Notes: generated by a model from the letters alone, not told the origin. DNA of 64,000 nucleotides from Streptomyces sp. P3 (GCF_003032475.1 NZ_CP028369.1:9300001-9364000); one strand, 5' to 3'. Shown: positions 1-9,450, numbered from the stretch's first letter. Translations and numbers: made by a program.

Positions 1-311
1 TTCGCCTCCGGGAACCGCTCCAGGAGCGGTCCGAAGCCCAAGTAGTGATCAGCATGATCGTGGGTGATGTAGATCGTCGTGAGCTTCTTGCCGGTGCGCT
101 CGATCAGATCACCGAGTTCCTGTACGTCCTTCTTGAGGTAGAGCGCGTCGATCAGGACCACCTCGGTGGCGCCGCTCACGAGGGTGGCCGTGGTCGGCGA
201 GAAGGTGCCGGACGGTATGCCGGGCACCTCTTCGGCGGGGATGTTCGGCGAGCGACCGACAAAGACCGTCGCGCGGATGGGTACGGCTGGCGAGGGGGTC
301 TCAGAGTTCAT
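1..311 (-). CDS. Metallo-beta-lactamase-fold hydrolase, C-terminus outside window
   Basis: The N-terminal 103 codons of a metallo-beta-lactamase-superfamily hydrolase are present. The metal-binding signature THDHADH sits at residues 83-89, after a strand pattern (TTATLVSGATEVVLIDA) typical of the first half of the fold. This motif binds a dinuclear zinc or iron centre in thioesterase- and lactonase-like members. The ATG at 311 is preceded by GGAGG at good spacing. The gene runs off the left edge, so the remaining metal ligands and the substrate class cannot be judged. There is no signal peptide, so it is probably cytoplasmic. Confidence 0.85.
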   Translation of the reverse strand, partial: MNSETPSPAVPIRATVFVGRSPNIPAEEVPGIPSGTFSPTTATLVSGATEVVLIDALYLKKDVQELGDLIERTGKKLTTIYITHDHADHYLGFGPLLERFPEA

Positions 312-675
312 GAGGTACCTCCGGGAGCGGTGTGGGCGGCCGGCGTCGCATGGCGATCGTCGGCGGTGGGCGAAGTCAAGTTTTGAACGCGCGATCGGTG
401 ACTCGTAGGACGAGCGCGCCCAGCGCTGGTACGTGAGCGCCTCAGTCCTCTGGAGCACCCCCGCGGCCGCCGGAGCCCTTGATCCTGCTCACCGCAGGAC
501 CAGCAACACTGTGCGGAGGCAGCGGCGGCGCAGAGCGCAAGGGTGATCGCGATGGCCAGAGCGGTGCCCGCGCTGTGGTCACGGCACACCCCTCAGACGC
601 CGGAGATGGAAGAAGAGGGCCCGGGGCGCGGTGACCGTCAGCGCCCGACCGTGCGCCGGGTCCTCGGTCAGCAGG
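312..675. other. Intergenic stretch, no convincing gene
   Basis: A minus-strand reading frame (308-589) opens with a hydrophobic, signal-peptide-like stretch (residues 8-27) but continues as low-complexity Arg-rich sequence and overlaps the start of the downstream hydrolase by 4 nt. It could be a degraded small exported protein. I see no RNA gene or clear terminator here. Confidence 0.4.
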
Positions 676-1113
676 TCAGCTCGCTACCTTGAAGGGAATG
701 GCCCTGTTCTCCTTTGCCCAGAGCTTCTCCACGTCGGACTCGGGGGGAGGCGGAACGAGGCCCTGCGTGCGCCACAGGTCCATGGGGCTCTCATCGATGT
801 GGATCTCCCAGTCGTAGCCGCGATCCTTCACGAACGGCGCGAGCTTCTCCCCGATCACCTCCATACACGTGAAACGCATCTCGGGGTCAACCATCTGCCT
901 GGCGACGTGGTTCACCCGTATCCGCACGAAGTTGGTGGCCGCCTTGCCACCGACGTACATGGTGTTCTCCGGAACGTCCTGGAACAGGACCACGACGTAG
1001 AACTTGGGCAGGTTGGCGTAGTCCACGTAGAACGAGGTGATGCGCTCGGACAGCTGTTCCCTGTCCTCCGGCGTGTAGGCGTTCTCGGGGGCGAAGATCT
1101 CCCAGTACGGCAT
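676..1113 (-). CDS. Tautomerase family protein
   Basis: A 145-residue protein of the oxalocrotonate tautomerase / cis-3-chloroacrylate dehalogenase-like group (Tautomerase_3 type). In the superfamily the proline exposed after removal of Met1 is the general base, and the protein does begin Met-Pro-Tyr. Length and the fused-repeat layout (two beta-alpha-beta halves, the second near DPEMRFTCMEVIGEKLAPF) suit this subgroup. AGAGGAG lies just upstream of the ATG. It starts 51 nt downstream of the stop of an alpha/beta hydrolase gene on the same strand, so the two are probably cotranscribed and may act on related small carbonyl or ester substrates; that link is inference. Confidence 0.8.
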   Translation of the reverse strand: MPYWEIFAPENAYTPEDREQLSERITSFYVDYANLPKFYVVVLFQDVPENTMYVGGKAATNFVRIRVNHVARQMVDPEMRFTCMEVIGEKLAPFVKDRGYDWEIHIDESPMDLWRTQGLVPPPPESDVEKLWAKENRAIPFKVAS

Positions 1114-1164
1114 TGCGGCTCCTCTGGATGCACGGCGGGTGGATGTGGCTTTGGTACGGGCGTC

Positions 1165-2070
1165 TCAGACTTGGAGGTGCTTGACGAAGTGGTCACGTGC
1201 GGCTGCGGAGCACTCGTCGAACCCGGATCCCGTGTAGGCGTCGAAGTGGCCGCCCTGGATGACGATGATCTGCTTCGGCTCCCGGGCCTCTTCGTACGCG
1301 TCGAGGGCGTGCTCGAACGGTGTCACAGTGTCGCCGGCGGCCACGATCATCAGGAGTGGGGTCGGGGCGATCCGGCTGATGTAGCTGCCCGGCTCGTATT
1401 CGCTCGCCAGCTCAAGGCTCCGAGCCGTCATCTCGTTCTTCCAGTTGGGGGCCCGGTCAGCCGATGTCTTGCTGAACCATTCGTAGGCCTCGGCTGCGGG
1501 CATCACCGCCTGCGCCATCGGGTCGGATGTGACGACCGGGAGCATCGTGGGCTCTCCGCCCGTGAACTGGTGGAGTCGGTCGCCCTGCAGTGCCGCACGG
1601 GTGTGTGGGATGAAGTCCGGCCGGATGGCCTGGCTCAGCATGTGCGATCCCGAGACGAAAGGCACCTGGGAGACGACGGCCTTCACTCTCTTGTCGATCG
1701 ACGCGACCATGAGGACGTGTCCACCGGAGAAGCTGGAGCCCCAGATGCCGACGTTCGACGCGTCGACTTCAGGGCGGGTGGTGGCGTAGGTGATTGCGTT
1801 CCGGAAGTCCCGGTACTGCAGGACCGGGTCAACCTCCTGGCGGGGAGCTCCATCGCTGGCCCCGAAGTTCTGGTGATCGTAAACAAGCGCGTTGAGACCG
1901 GCTTCGGCGAAGACCACGGCGTAGTCGTCGAGGTGCATCTCCTTAACGGCTGACAGCCCGTGCGCCAGGACGACGACTGGTGCGGGGTCGCTGGTGTTTT
2001 TGGCCGGGTAGAACCAGCCCCGGAGGGTGACGCCACCCTCACCCTTGAACTCGACATCTTCGCGGTTCAT
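1165..2070 (-). CDS. Alpha/beta hydrolase (dienelactone-hydrolase/esterase type)
   Basis: A 301-residue alpha/beta-hydrolase. Visible landmarks in order: oxyanion-loop motif AHGLS near residue 44, nucleophile elbow GSSFSGG near residue 115, acid residue in AAGDTVTP near 245, catalytic histidine in GGHFDAY near 275. The arrangement fits serine hydrolases annotated as acetylxylan-esterase-like or as hydrolases of small acyl esters; the substrate cannot be read from sequence. The open frame extends far upstream, but homology-like sequence begins at MNREDVEF, so the ATG at 2070 is chosen; its ribosome site is weak. It is the probable first gene of a pair with the tautomerase downstream. Confidence 0.85.
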   Translation of the reverse strand: MNREDVEFKGEGGVTLRGWFYPAKNTSDPAPVVVLAHGLSAVKEMHLDDYAVVFAEAGLNALVYDHQNFGASDGAPRQEVDPVLQYRDFRNAITYATTRPEVDASNVGIWGSSFSGGHVLMVASIDKRVKAVVSQVPFVSGSHMLSQAIRPDFIPHTRAALQGDRLHQFTGGEPTMLPVVTSDPMAQAVMPAAEAYEWFSKTSADRAPNWKNEMTARSLELASEYEPGSYISRIAPTPLLMIVAAGDTVTPFEHALDAYEEAREPKQIIVIQGGHFDAYTGSGFDECSAAARDHFVKHLQV

Positions 2071-2242
2071 GTGATGTTCCGATTCTGGTAGTGGTCCGTC
2101 TCTCGAGCTGTGGTTCACTTGGAGTGATCGTTTCTCGAGCCGTGGTTTCGGACAGACGCAATCTATGAGTGCGACCCGGCAGCACATAGAACGATTGCGC
2201 CGCGTGCTGGTATGGCTGTGCCACGGCCTGTGATCAGGCCGG

Positions 2243-2298
2243 TCAGGCGAATCCGTGGGCTTCGCGGTAGTCGCTGGGCGACAACGAGAACCTTGCGG
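2243..2298 (-). pseudogene. C-terminal stub of an AraC-family regulator
   Basis: On the minus strand this piece reads FSLSPSDYREAHGFA followed by TGA. That is the characteristic end of an AraC/XylS DNA-binding domain (second helix-turn-helix, then S-P-x-x-Y-R). Nothing upstream in the same frame continues the domain, and the plus-strand AraC-like remnant begins immediately at its inner end. It looks like the truncated tail of a lost regulator gene left at a recombination joint. Confidence 0.55.
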
Positions 2299-3300
2299 GG
2301 GTTGACCACGCTCGTCAGCGCGGCCGGCGGCCCGGTTCCCGGCCTCCTCGCAGCGTATGGCTTCGACGAGGCGAAGATCGTCGAGGGCAACTCCTTTGTC
2401 AGCCTCCGACTGGTCGAGCGCGTTCTTGAGGAGAGGGCTAGTCAGTTCGCGCTGCCTGGCCTCGGGTTGAGGATGGCTGCGCAGCAGGATCTGCATATGC
2501 TGGGGCCGCTGGCGATCGCCATGGAGAACTCACGCACGATCGGCAAGGCCGTCGGGTGCGCGAGCCGGTACCTGTTCGTCTACACCCGGCCATCTCACTC
2601 GAGGTGACCGAGGATCCGCTGGGAAGTCCCGGGGTGATCGGGCTTCGCTACGCGAGCAAGACGATGGACGCGTCACCGCGGTCGATCGACTACGGCATCG
2701 CGATCGTTCACCGATTCTTGACGCTGATCAACGGCGACGCACCCTACGGACTTCGTTCGGTCCAGCTTCCGCACGCGCGTCTGGCCCCTGAAAGCGCCTA
2801 CCCGGGAGCCTCGGAGCGGAGGTCCGGTTTGCTTGTCCGAGTGCGGTTCTCCGCGTCACGAGCGGACTGTCTCGATGCCGGTCAGCGGCGGCAACGCCCT
2901 GCTTCGTGACATCGCGATCGGCTATCTCGACACGCACTTCGGCCGCAAGGACCTGCCGATCTCGGACCTGGTGGCAGCGATTCTCAGCGAGCAGCACGGA
3001 AGCGACTATCCGGACCTGTCGAAAGTCGCACGGCTGCTGAGTCTCCACCCGCGGTCGCTGCAGCGGTCCCTGTCCGCGGAGGGCACGACCTTCATCGGCG
3101 TCGTCGATCGCGTTCGCAGGGGTCAGGCCTTTGACCTGATCACAACGACCGACCTGTCGTTCTCGCACATCGCGGCGAGACTGGGAATGCACGAGCAGGC
3201 CAGTCTCACTCGTGCGGTACGTCGGTGGTTCGACACGTCACCTTCCGTACGGCGCACAGGGCAGGAGCCGAAGAGCCACTCGGTTTTGATCGACTCATAG
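2293..3300 (+). pseudogene. AraC-family transcriptional regulator, frameshifted
   Basis: The remnant has an AraC/ToxR-type ligand-binding N-terminal domain (LTTLVSAAGG...AYGFDEAKIV, then LRMAAQQDLHMLGPLAIAM) and a C-terminal helix-turn-helix domain (LSKVARLLSLHPRSLQRSL, then SFSHIAARLGMHEQASLTR). The homologous reading moves between all three frames: a base is missing near 2588 (YLFVYT to PAISLEV), another near 2795-2805 (before GAEVRFACPS) and another near 2870 (before SMPVSGGN). Protein similarity is kept on each side, so the damage is recent or reflects base-calling indels. The 5' end also seems cut, abutting a foreign AraC stub. As read, it cannot make a full regulator. Confidence 0.75.
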
Positions 3301-3331
3301 AGGCGGACAGCCGCTTCGTGCGAGGCAGGCG

Positions 3332-3740
3332 TCAGACGGAGTGTTCGAGCAGGCGGTGGGTGAGTGCGAGAGCCGCGTCAGTGAACGCTGGCCCACCAGC
3401 ATGGCCACCGTCCATAACCAGCCAGACGGGTCGGCGAGCGTGTCGGAGTCGTCGGCACCGAGCCGGCGACGATCAGGCGGGCGCTCGCGAGCGTCCGACA
3501 GCCACGACTGCGCAATCCGTACGAGCTCGTCGTCCTCGGCCCGCGCTTCGCGCACGTCGTTGCGCACCGCGCAGCCCGCGAATCGGTGATGCCGAGCCCG
3601 ACTGACCGCCTCGGCGACGTAGGCCTCCAGGCGGACGCAAGATCGTCGTCGAGGCCCCCAAAGTAGGCCCAAGACGCAAGCCGACCGGCCACTGGCAGCG
3701 CCACTTCGAACCGGTCGGCCAGGGTCACCGTCGGTGGCTA
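3332..3740 (-). pseudogene. TetR-like regulator C-terminal remnant, frameshifted
   Basis: Three minus-strand frames together spell the C-terminal ligand domain of a TetR-like regulator: first TLADRFEVALPVAGRLASWA and FGGLDDDLA, then LEAYVAEAVSRARHHRFAG with DELVRIAQSWLSDARER, then VWLVMDGGHAGGP and LALTHRLLEHSV ending in TGA at 3332. No DNA-binding N-terminus is found upstream. The frame changes and the missing start make it a pseudogene. The TetR assignment rests on C-terminal style only and is moderate. Confidence 0.5.
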
Positions 3741-3900
3741 CTCACCGACGGAGGCAGGGGTATGGATGCCGGTGGACAGCCATACCCAGCCGTGTGCAAC
3801 TGGGGGGTTGCGACGGATATCGGTGTTGCTCAACCGATCCCATGGTTCACATTGAGGGTGTCGACGCACGCCCTACCATTGTGCACTGCCGGAGTGAATC

Positions 3901-5511
3901 CTAGCTTTCCTTTCCCGTCAAGATTTTGTATTTCATGCTCCGGAAATCGGCCTCGGAAGTTTGGGGTGAAATAATGCTTCCGAGCCACCCGAGGATGAAC
4001 GCGACAGGAACGGAAACCAGTCCAGGAGTCTGGAACGGATACCAATTGAAGCTGGATTCAGGCCATAGCGCGAATTCCGTCCCAGAGACGATGGGTGAGA
4101 AGGTAGTGAGGACGGTGCAGAGCAGAAGTCCCCCATACACGGACCACAGTAGTCCCCTGCGGTTAAACCGGCTCCAGAAGAACGTGTACATCAGCACAGG
4201 GAATACGCATGAAGCGGCAACGCTTATGGAAAATGCGATCAGGAAGTCGGTCGGGTATCGGCGGATTACAGCGGCCAATGACAGGCCGACCGCGCCCACG
4301 ATGACGGCGGCCACGCGCAATGCTCGTATCTCTTCGCTGTCGGTGCGGCTGCGTTTCCCTCCCGCGAACACATCGTGCGCGAAGGAGACAGCGGCAGCGA
4401 ACGTCGCGCTGGTTACCCCGGTGAGCACTGTCAAAAAGACGGCGCATGCCATGAGGGTGATGAGGACGACGCGTCCTGTCGAACCCTCTCGGAGTAGATC
4501 TGCGGCCAGCAGAATCGGGGACGACTGCCCAGAGGCATCCACCGCGCCGATGCCGCTCGCGCCTACCACAGCAGCTGAGGCGAAGCCGGTGGTGACCAGC
4601 AGGAGGATGAACGCGCCGACCAGCCCCGTGGCGATACTCATAGAGCGCCGCGCCGAATGCCCTGTCCGCGACGCGCCGATCCGCAGGATCAGGTGGGGCA
4701 TCACGGCCGTACCGAGGATGAAGACTACGTGATTGCCGAGCGTGTTGAGCGGCCCGAAGCTCACCGTGTACGGCCACAAACCCGGACTCAGATAGCTGTC
4801 CGGTGCCAAGCTCTTCTCCGCCGCGGTCGAGAGCAGAGTTCCCGGCTCCCACTCGAACCTTTTTAGGGCAAGCAGTGTGACCGCAGCAAGCGTCACCAAG
4901 ATGATCGGCACCTTGGCGACATGCATGAAGCTGTTGCCCCTCAGCCCCGCCATCGCTGCGAAGCAGACAACGAGACAGCCCATCAGCACCGTGCACAACA
5001 ACTGTGCGCCAGCCGTCGGCATACCGATCAGGAGGGCTGCGCTGATGCCGGCGGCACGCAGTTGGATCGCGAGAATGGGGATCACGATGGCAAGAGTCAC
5101 TGCGGCCGCGGCAACTCGGGGCCCGGAACCTGAAGCCCGCAATGAGAACAGGCCACCCAGAGTATAGCGACCACTGTTTCGTACCTTCTGGCCGAGGAGC
5201 AACAGCACGCCGAGCATGATCAGACTGTCGAGGGCGAAGGTGAACCCGTCGTAGCCGAACAGGGCGACGCTCCCAGAGACCGTCAACAGGGTGACGACCG
5301 ATATCTGCTCGCCAGCCATAGCGAAACCGTTGAAGACCGAAGAGAGGGATCGGTTGGCAACATAAAGCCTTTCCGGGTTCGACTCCTCCGCTGCGGCGAG
5401 CGCGAAGAGCCACAAGAGAGAACCTCCGACGAAAATCAAAAAGACAACGATCACGAGGCGCCTCGCGTCCGAACCGATAGGGTCGAGTGCCCCCGAGCTC
5501 AGGATATCCAT
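3901..5511 (-). CDS. Sodium:solute symporter, acetate-permease (ActP) type
   Basis: A 536-residue integral membrane protein with about 13 hydrophobic segments, the usual size and layout of the solute:sodium symporter family. The segment around RNSGRYTLGGLFSLRA matches the conserved loop that follows TM2-3 in ActP-like carriers of short-chain monocarboxylates, and MAGLRGNSFMHVAK matches the later conserved loop. It follows a DUF485 membrane gene after a 2-nt gap, the standard yjcH-actP arrangement, so import of acetate or a similar acid by Na+ or H+ symport is likely. The ATG at 5511 is chosen for this spacing; the open frame extends upstream but overlaps the DUF485 gene. The C-terminus is cytoplasmic and Lys-rich. 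Confidence 0.85.
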   Translation of the reverse strand: MDILSSGALDPIGSDARRLVIVVFLIFVGGSLLWLFALAAAEESNPERLYVANRSLSSVFNGFAMAGEQISVVTLLTVSGSVALFGYDGFTFALDSLIMLGVLLLLGQKVRNSGRYTLGGLFSLRASGSGPRVAAAAVTLAIVIPILAIQLRAAGISAALLIGMPTAGAQLLCTVLMGCLVVCFAAMAGLRGNSFMHVAKVPIILVTLAAVTLLALKRFEWEPGTLLSTAAEKSLAPDSYLSPGLWPYTVSFGPLNTLGNHVVFILGTAVMPHLILRIGASRTGHSARRSMSIATGLVGAFILLLVTTGFASAAVVGASGIGAVDASGQSSPILLAADLLREGSTGRVVLITLMACAVFLTVLTGVTSATFAAAVSFAHDVFAGGKRSRTDSEEIRALRVAAVIVGAVGLSLAAVIRRYPTDFLIAFSISVAASCVFPVLMYTFFWSRFNRRGLLWSVYGGLLLCTVLTTFSPIVSGTEFALWPESSFNWYPFQTPGLVSVPVAFILGWLGSIISPQTSEADFRSMKYKILTGKES

Positions 5512-5513
5512 GG

Positions 5514-5825
5514 TCACTGATCCCACCGCCGGAACCCGTCGATGGGGACAACACCCGACATCTCGGTGCGCTGCACGTCGGACGCCAAGAAATCTTCGGC
5601 AGGTTCGGACTTCTGTGTAATTCGCATGTCGCACAACCAGGCACTGGCGACGAATAGGGCGCACTGCGCGATGCCCCACGCCAATCCCAGAGTGAACTCC
5701 CCGTACACCGCCACGGCGGGAACATCGGTGAAGCAACTCAGGACGATGCTCACGGCGAAGGGAACCGCGTTGACGATAAGGAAGGCACGCTGCGCACGAT
5801 GCGTGGTTACGCGGAGGCTGTCCAT
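5514..5825 (-). CDS. DUF485 small membrane protein, partner of symporter
   Basis: A 103-residue protein with two predicted transmembrane helices (about residues 14-33 and 43-63), matching the DUF485/YjcH family that nearly always precedes an ActP-type symporter. It probably forms an inner-membrane complex with, or stabilises, that carrier; its exact function is unknown even in well-studied bacteria. It ends 2 nt before the symporter start, implying one operon. The start at MDSLRV is a choice on family length; an in-frame extension upstream is possible but not homologous-looking. Confidence 0.75.
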   Translation of the reverse strand: MDSLRVTTHRAQRAFLIVNAVPFAVSIVLSCFTDVPAVAVYGEFTLGLAWGIAQCALFVASAWLCDMRITQKSEPAEDFLASDVQRTEMSGVVPIDGFRRWDQ

Positions 5826-7006
5826 GCGCTGCCACTTCGCGGCATCATGCGTGGCACTCGATGCCAGCGGACCAGGTCGAGTGGGCGGAACGTACGGGTG
5901 CACAGAATCTCCAAGCGGTGAGGGTGGGTAACGGCGCAGCTCGCAGCATTCCGACGCCGGGACGGGGATTTGGCCGACGAGGCACAGGCAATGATGAACA
6001 CAGGGCGAAGGGTGAACGCCCCAGTTGCAACACGGACGCGCTACTCGCAATTGTCGCCACTCGATGCACAGGGCGCTGTGTCGGGCGTCTGGTGAATGCC
6101 CGCAGGGCTCGACACAGATTGCAAAGCCCTCGAAGGACGGCGAACGTTGTTCGCGCACTCACAAGCCGTTGTTGCCGTAATGGGCTGCGTAGTTGCCGAC
6201 CTTGCCCAGCGTGCCGGTGCAGCGGGGCTGCAGTGGCAGATAAGGGGGCTCGCGCTGCCGACGAAGCGAGGAAGCGGCTCCGCAGCAACGATGAAGGCTC
6301 CCCTCGACGAAGTGCGTCCCCGACATCGGGAAACGCACCGTGCGCCCGGCATCGACGCAACCGCGCCGGAAAGCGCCTGCCAAGCTGCCGGAGACCACGC
6401 ACCCCCCTAGCGCACTCTTTGCCCGCGCTTGCTGCACGATCTCGAACCGGTGCTGATCCAAGACCTCAACATACTTACTGATGCGCGCATAAGAGGGCCT
6501 ATCACGCCAGCGGGCCGATGCAGCGCTGCAACCAACGCGCACTGCGTTTCCGTGAGTCAGCGGTCGGCTCCAGATGCGCCGCGGTGATCTACGGGGTGTC
6601 GAGGGTGGCCGGGCTGTGGCGCCAGATCTCGACGACGTCGCGTGCGGTGTGGAGTTGGAAGGCCCTGCATCCTCGACCGCTGCCAGACCCGACCAGGGAA
6701 AGTGGAGTAGCGCGCAGATGCGATAGTCACCGCCTGATTGCCGCACCTGGTGCGTTCCTCGCCCAGAGCCAGGAACGAACGGGTCCCTTCGCAGCACGTA
6801 CAGGATGGCCCGCTCAACGTCGACGCGGTCGAAGCTCGGCCGCGAGCCAAGTCCGAATCGAGAGCACGCCTTCCAGGGAAGCGGTGCGGCTGCGTGAGCT
6901 ACCGTCGCCTCGCCGTCGGCGCTCAACAGACCACCGCACGCGCGACAAGCCGCGGTCCGGCGTTGTCGCGCATGGTCACGAAGCCGCGCGGACTCATGCG
7001 CCGGCG
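5826..7006. other. Gene-poor stretch of about 1.2 kb
   Basis: Several overlapping open frames exist on both strands but none shows a family, a ribosome site or consistent codon bias. The longest minus-strand frame (down to 6159) includes RISKYVEVLDQHRFEIVQQ and ends GNYAAHYGNNGL, which I do not recognise. The stretch may be a decayed gene or promoter DNA for the DUF485/symporter pair. I see no repeat, tRNA or terminator. Confidence 0.45.
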
Positions 7007-8239
7007 TCACCGTGTCGTGCCATATCCGTGAATCCCCGGGACGTTGAGCTCCCCACCCGTCTGGCCGGCCTGATCGATGTCGGCATCTTTCAGGCTCAGT
7101 TGGAACTTGAGGCCGATGTTCCCGGTCGTGTCGTAGAGCCATTCCGGGACGGTGTCAGAAGTGAGGTGCAGATGGAGGACGGGTGGCGTGGGGACGTTTC
7201 CGACGCGGGAGAGGGTGCCCGTCAGGCTTTCGACGTACATGGTGATGTCGTCGCCTCGCAGCGTGGACGTGGAGCCGGGTGCTCCGTCGATGTGCTGGAT
7301 CTGCTGGCCGACGGGTACCGCCATCTTCAGGTCACGGATCTTGACGGCCGCTGCGGAGAACTTGAGCACCCGCCTGGGTCCGGCGGCCGTGTCCACGGTC
7401 ACGACGCCGTGGAAGACGAGGTCGTGCAATTCGAGGCGGCTCCCTTTCATGTTCCAGGGCTCGGCGGCGAAGCGGCCGGCACTCGTCTCCTCGGGGGCCT
7501 CGACGTCACTGATGTCGCAGGTGCGAACGGCTCCCCGGGCGGCCGCGGGCGTGGACTTCGGTGGGGGCGACGGCTCGGCGACGCGGTGGCTGGGGACGGG
7601 TGACGCCGACGTCGTGGACAGCCGCAGGTGGGACGGCTCCGTGGCCTCGGGCGTAGCGGTGACCGAGCTCGGCGAGGGGATCGTGGGGGGTGCCGCACCT
7701 TGCTGGTCGGCGTCGCCGTTGAGGAGATCCAGGGGAGCGAGGAGGTCCGCAAGGCCTGTCTCGGCGGAGGTGTTGTGGGCTGAAGGGCTGGGGGCGGCGG
7801 TCTGTCTTGGGGACGGTGGCGTCTCCTGGTCATGTGCGTGGTCCGACGGCCTGCCCGCCTCGCCACTGCGGTGAGCACTCGACCTCTTGGGGCCAGCGGA
7901 GGGGGAGGGGCTTGCGGGGGCCGCCGTCACCGGGGCCGATGCGTCGCCGAGGCGGGCGCAGTCGACACCTCTGACCGCGTCCCCTTCAAGAGCGGAATGA
8001 GCCGCGAGGGCGCTGGTGTCAGGGGCGGGCAGACGCTGGCTCCCGAGGATGAGGGCGGTCGGCAACGCGGTCAGCGCGAGAGCCCTCGCAACCGGCAGGC
8101 GCAGGCGTGCGCGCGGACGCGGGCGGAGGCGTGGGCGCGTCAGCGTGGACGTGCGGAGGCCGGCTTGTCGGCTTCTCGACGGCCGGGCGAAGCTGGGTTC
8201 TGCGATCTCGCCGTAGGCATCGGATGACTGGTCGGTCAT
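7007..8239 (-). CDS. Membrane-anchored Pro/Ser/Thr-rich protein of DUF6230/DUF6114 operon
   Basis: A 410-residue protein in three parts: an Arg-rich cytoplasmic N-terminus leading to a hydrophobic segment (about residues 48-68), a long Pro/Ser/Thr-rich linker (about 85-255), and a C-terminal globular part (about 265-410). The C-terminal part resembles the beta-rich domain of the neighbouring DUF6230 protein (repeated V-x-I-x-D-L-x-M and T-x-Y-V-E-S-L-T patterns). The likely topology is one transmembrane anchor with a surface domain held off the membrane. Its ATG overlaps the stop of the DUF6114 gene (ATGA at 8236-8239), so it is translationally coupled. Function is unknown. Confidence 0.7.
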   Translation of the reverse strand: MTDQSSDAYGEIAEPSFARPSRSRQAGLRTSTLTRPRLRPRPRARLRLPVARALALTALPTALILGSQRLPAPDTSALAAHSALEGDAVRGVDCARLGDASAPVTAAPASPSPSAGPKRSSAHRSGEAGRPSDHAHDQETPPSPRQTAAPSPSAHNTSAETGLADLLAPLDLLNGDADQQGAAPPTIPSPSSVTATPEATEPSHLRLSTTSASPVPSHRVAEPSPPPKSTPAAARGAVRTCDISDVEAPEETSAGRFAAEPWNMKGSRLELHDLVFHGVVTVDTAAGPRRVLKFSAAAVKIRDLKMAVPVGQQIQHIDGAPGSTSTLRGDDITMYVESLTGTLSRVGNVPTPPVLHLHLTSDTVPEWLYDTTGNIGLKFQLSLKDADIDQAGQTGGELNVPGIHGYGTTR

Positions 8240-8718
8240 TCGCCGGTCCTCTCTTTTGGACTGGCGGTGTCCGACGCCTCCTGGGCGCCGCCGGGTGTCT
8301 CCGTCAGGTGTACGTCGGCCGGTCCCCAAGCCAGAGCCAGGAGCCCGCCCGTGGCCGCGAACAGCGTGCCGATGAAGAAGCCGCCGAAGTTGGAGATGGG
8401 GAGTGACAGCACACCGAGGAAGACGGCGACGCAGCCGGCGAAGAACCTGATGATCGGCTGGAACCAGAGGAGTCCGCCGAGGACGATCAGGGTCAGGCCG
8501 ATGACCAGGGACCCGGCTCCCGCGGTGGTGGACATCGCCACGGACAGGGCGCCCAGGGAGAGGTTGAAGTACGGGAAGTAGATGATCGGCGCGGCGGCCA
8601 GGAGTACCAGCAGGCCCGCCCAGAAAGGGCGGGTGCGCCGCCAGGTCCGGAAGGCCCGGCGAGCGCCAGTGAAGCCGATGTCACGGTGGGCGTTCGCGGG
8701 TGCGCCGACACTCGTCAT
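8236..8718 (-). CDS. DUF6114 domain membrane protein
   Basis: A 160-residue protein with four hydrophobic segments between residues about 30 and 130, ending in an acidic tail. It matches the actinobacterial DUF6114 family, commonly encoded next to DUF6230 proteins. GGAG lies a few bases before the ATG. Middle gene of a three-gene operon; the stop overlaps the next start. No biochemical role is established for the family. Confidence 0.8.
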   Translation of the reverse strand: MTSVGAPANAHRDIGFTGARRAFRTWRRTRPFWAGLLVLLAAAPIIYFPYFNLSLGALSVAMSTTAGAGSLVIGLTLIVLGGLLWFQPIIRFFAGCVAVFLGVLSLPISNFGGFFIGTLFAATGGLLALAWGPADVHLTETPGGAQEASDTASPKERTGE

Positions 8719-8835
8719 GGGGGAGCTCCCGAGTCATGGGTGGGGGAGGGGTGTCTATGAGCGGGCGGGTCGCTCGGCGTCCCGCCTCTGTCGCCGGCCG
8801 CTTCCATGCCGGAGACGACGAGGGCGGGAGCGACC

Positions 8836-9450
8836 TCAGAAGCAGTCGTGGCGGCCGGCGGCGATGTTCATGTGCAGGCCCGGCAGTTCGAAGGTTCCCG
8901 CACTCGTGGCCCAGACCTGCTGGTGGGCGTCGATGATCTCGACCGAGTCCGCCTGCTGTGCGTAGCCGTCGGGGTCGACGTGGTCCTTGGGATTGACCTG
9001 CCCCTTGGTCATGGAGCCGGTGGCGACGCCGATGTCGACGTTGTTGAAGGTGGCGGTCTTGGCCTGGAGGTCGGTCATGTCGATGTACAGGTCCTCGGCC
9101 CTGACCGGTGTGCCCGACCCGCCGGCCTTGAGTGTCATCGTGTAGGTCCCGAGCACAGGGATGGTGACGGGGACGGACTGGCACATGCCGGTGATCGTCG
9201 CGTTCTCGATGGACGAGACGGCGACAGGTATGCGCTTGCCGTTCTTGGCCACATCCACGGTGGCGTAGTTGCCGAATCCTTTGCCGCTCAGCTTGTCGGC
9301 CGAGACCTGGAAGTCGGCGCCGGAGATGCTGAACGAAGCGGCCAGTGCGCCCTGGGCCATGGAGACGACGACGGCTGCTGTTGCGGCCACCGTCGGCACC
9401 GCAGCTATGGCGAAACGCTTCCAGTGGGTCTTGCCGATTCGCTGGGACAT
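8836..9450 (-). CDS. DUF6230 family protein
   Basis: A 204-residue protein with an N-terminal hydrophobic anchor (about residues 12-35, ending QGALAASFSISG) and a beta-rich domain with repeated D-x-x-A-K/T-x-A-T-F-N-N patterns, ending HDCF. It belongs to DUF6230, a Streptomyces family sometimes annotated as cholesterol esterase without catalytic evidence; I see no serine-hydrolase elbow, so an enzymatic role is doubtful. The ATG at 9450 (MSQRIGK) has GGAGAA about 9 nt upstream and is preferred to an ATG 15 nt earlier. First gene of the operon, divergent from a MerR regulator. Confidence 0.85.
   Translation of the reverse strand: MSQRIGKTHWKRFAIAAVPTVAATAAVVVSMAQGALAASFSISGADFQVSADKLSGKGFGNYATVDVAKNGKRIPVAVSSIENATITGMCQSVPVTIPVLGTYTMTLKAGGSGTPVRAEDLYIDMTDLQAKTATFNNVDIGVATGSMTKGQVNPKDHVDPDGYAQQADSVEIIDAHQQVWATSAGTFELPGLHMNIAAGRHDCF

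Noticed and set aside
308..589. 93-codon minus-strand frame with a signal-peptide-like start
   Set aside because: Hydrophobic start only; the remainder is low-complexity and overlaps the next gene. Left as a note in the intergenic entry.
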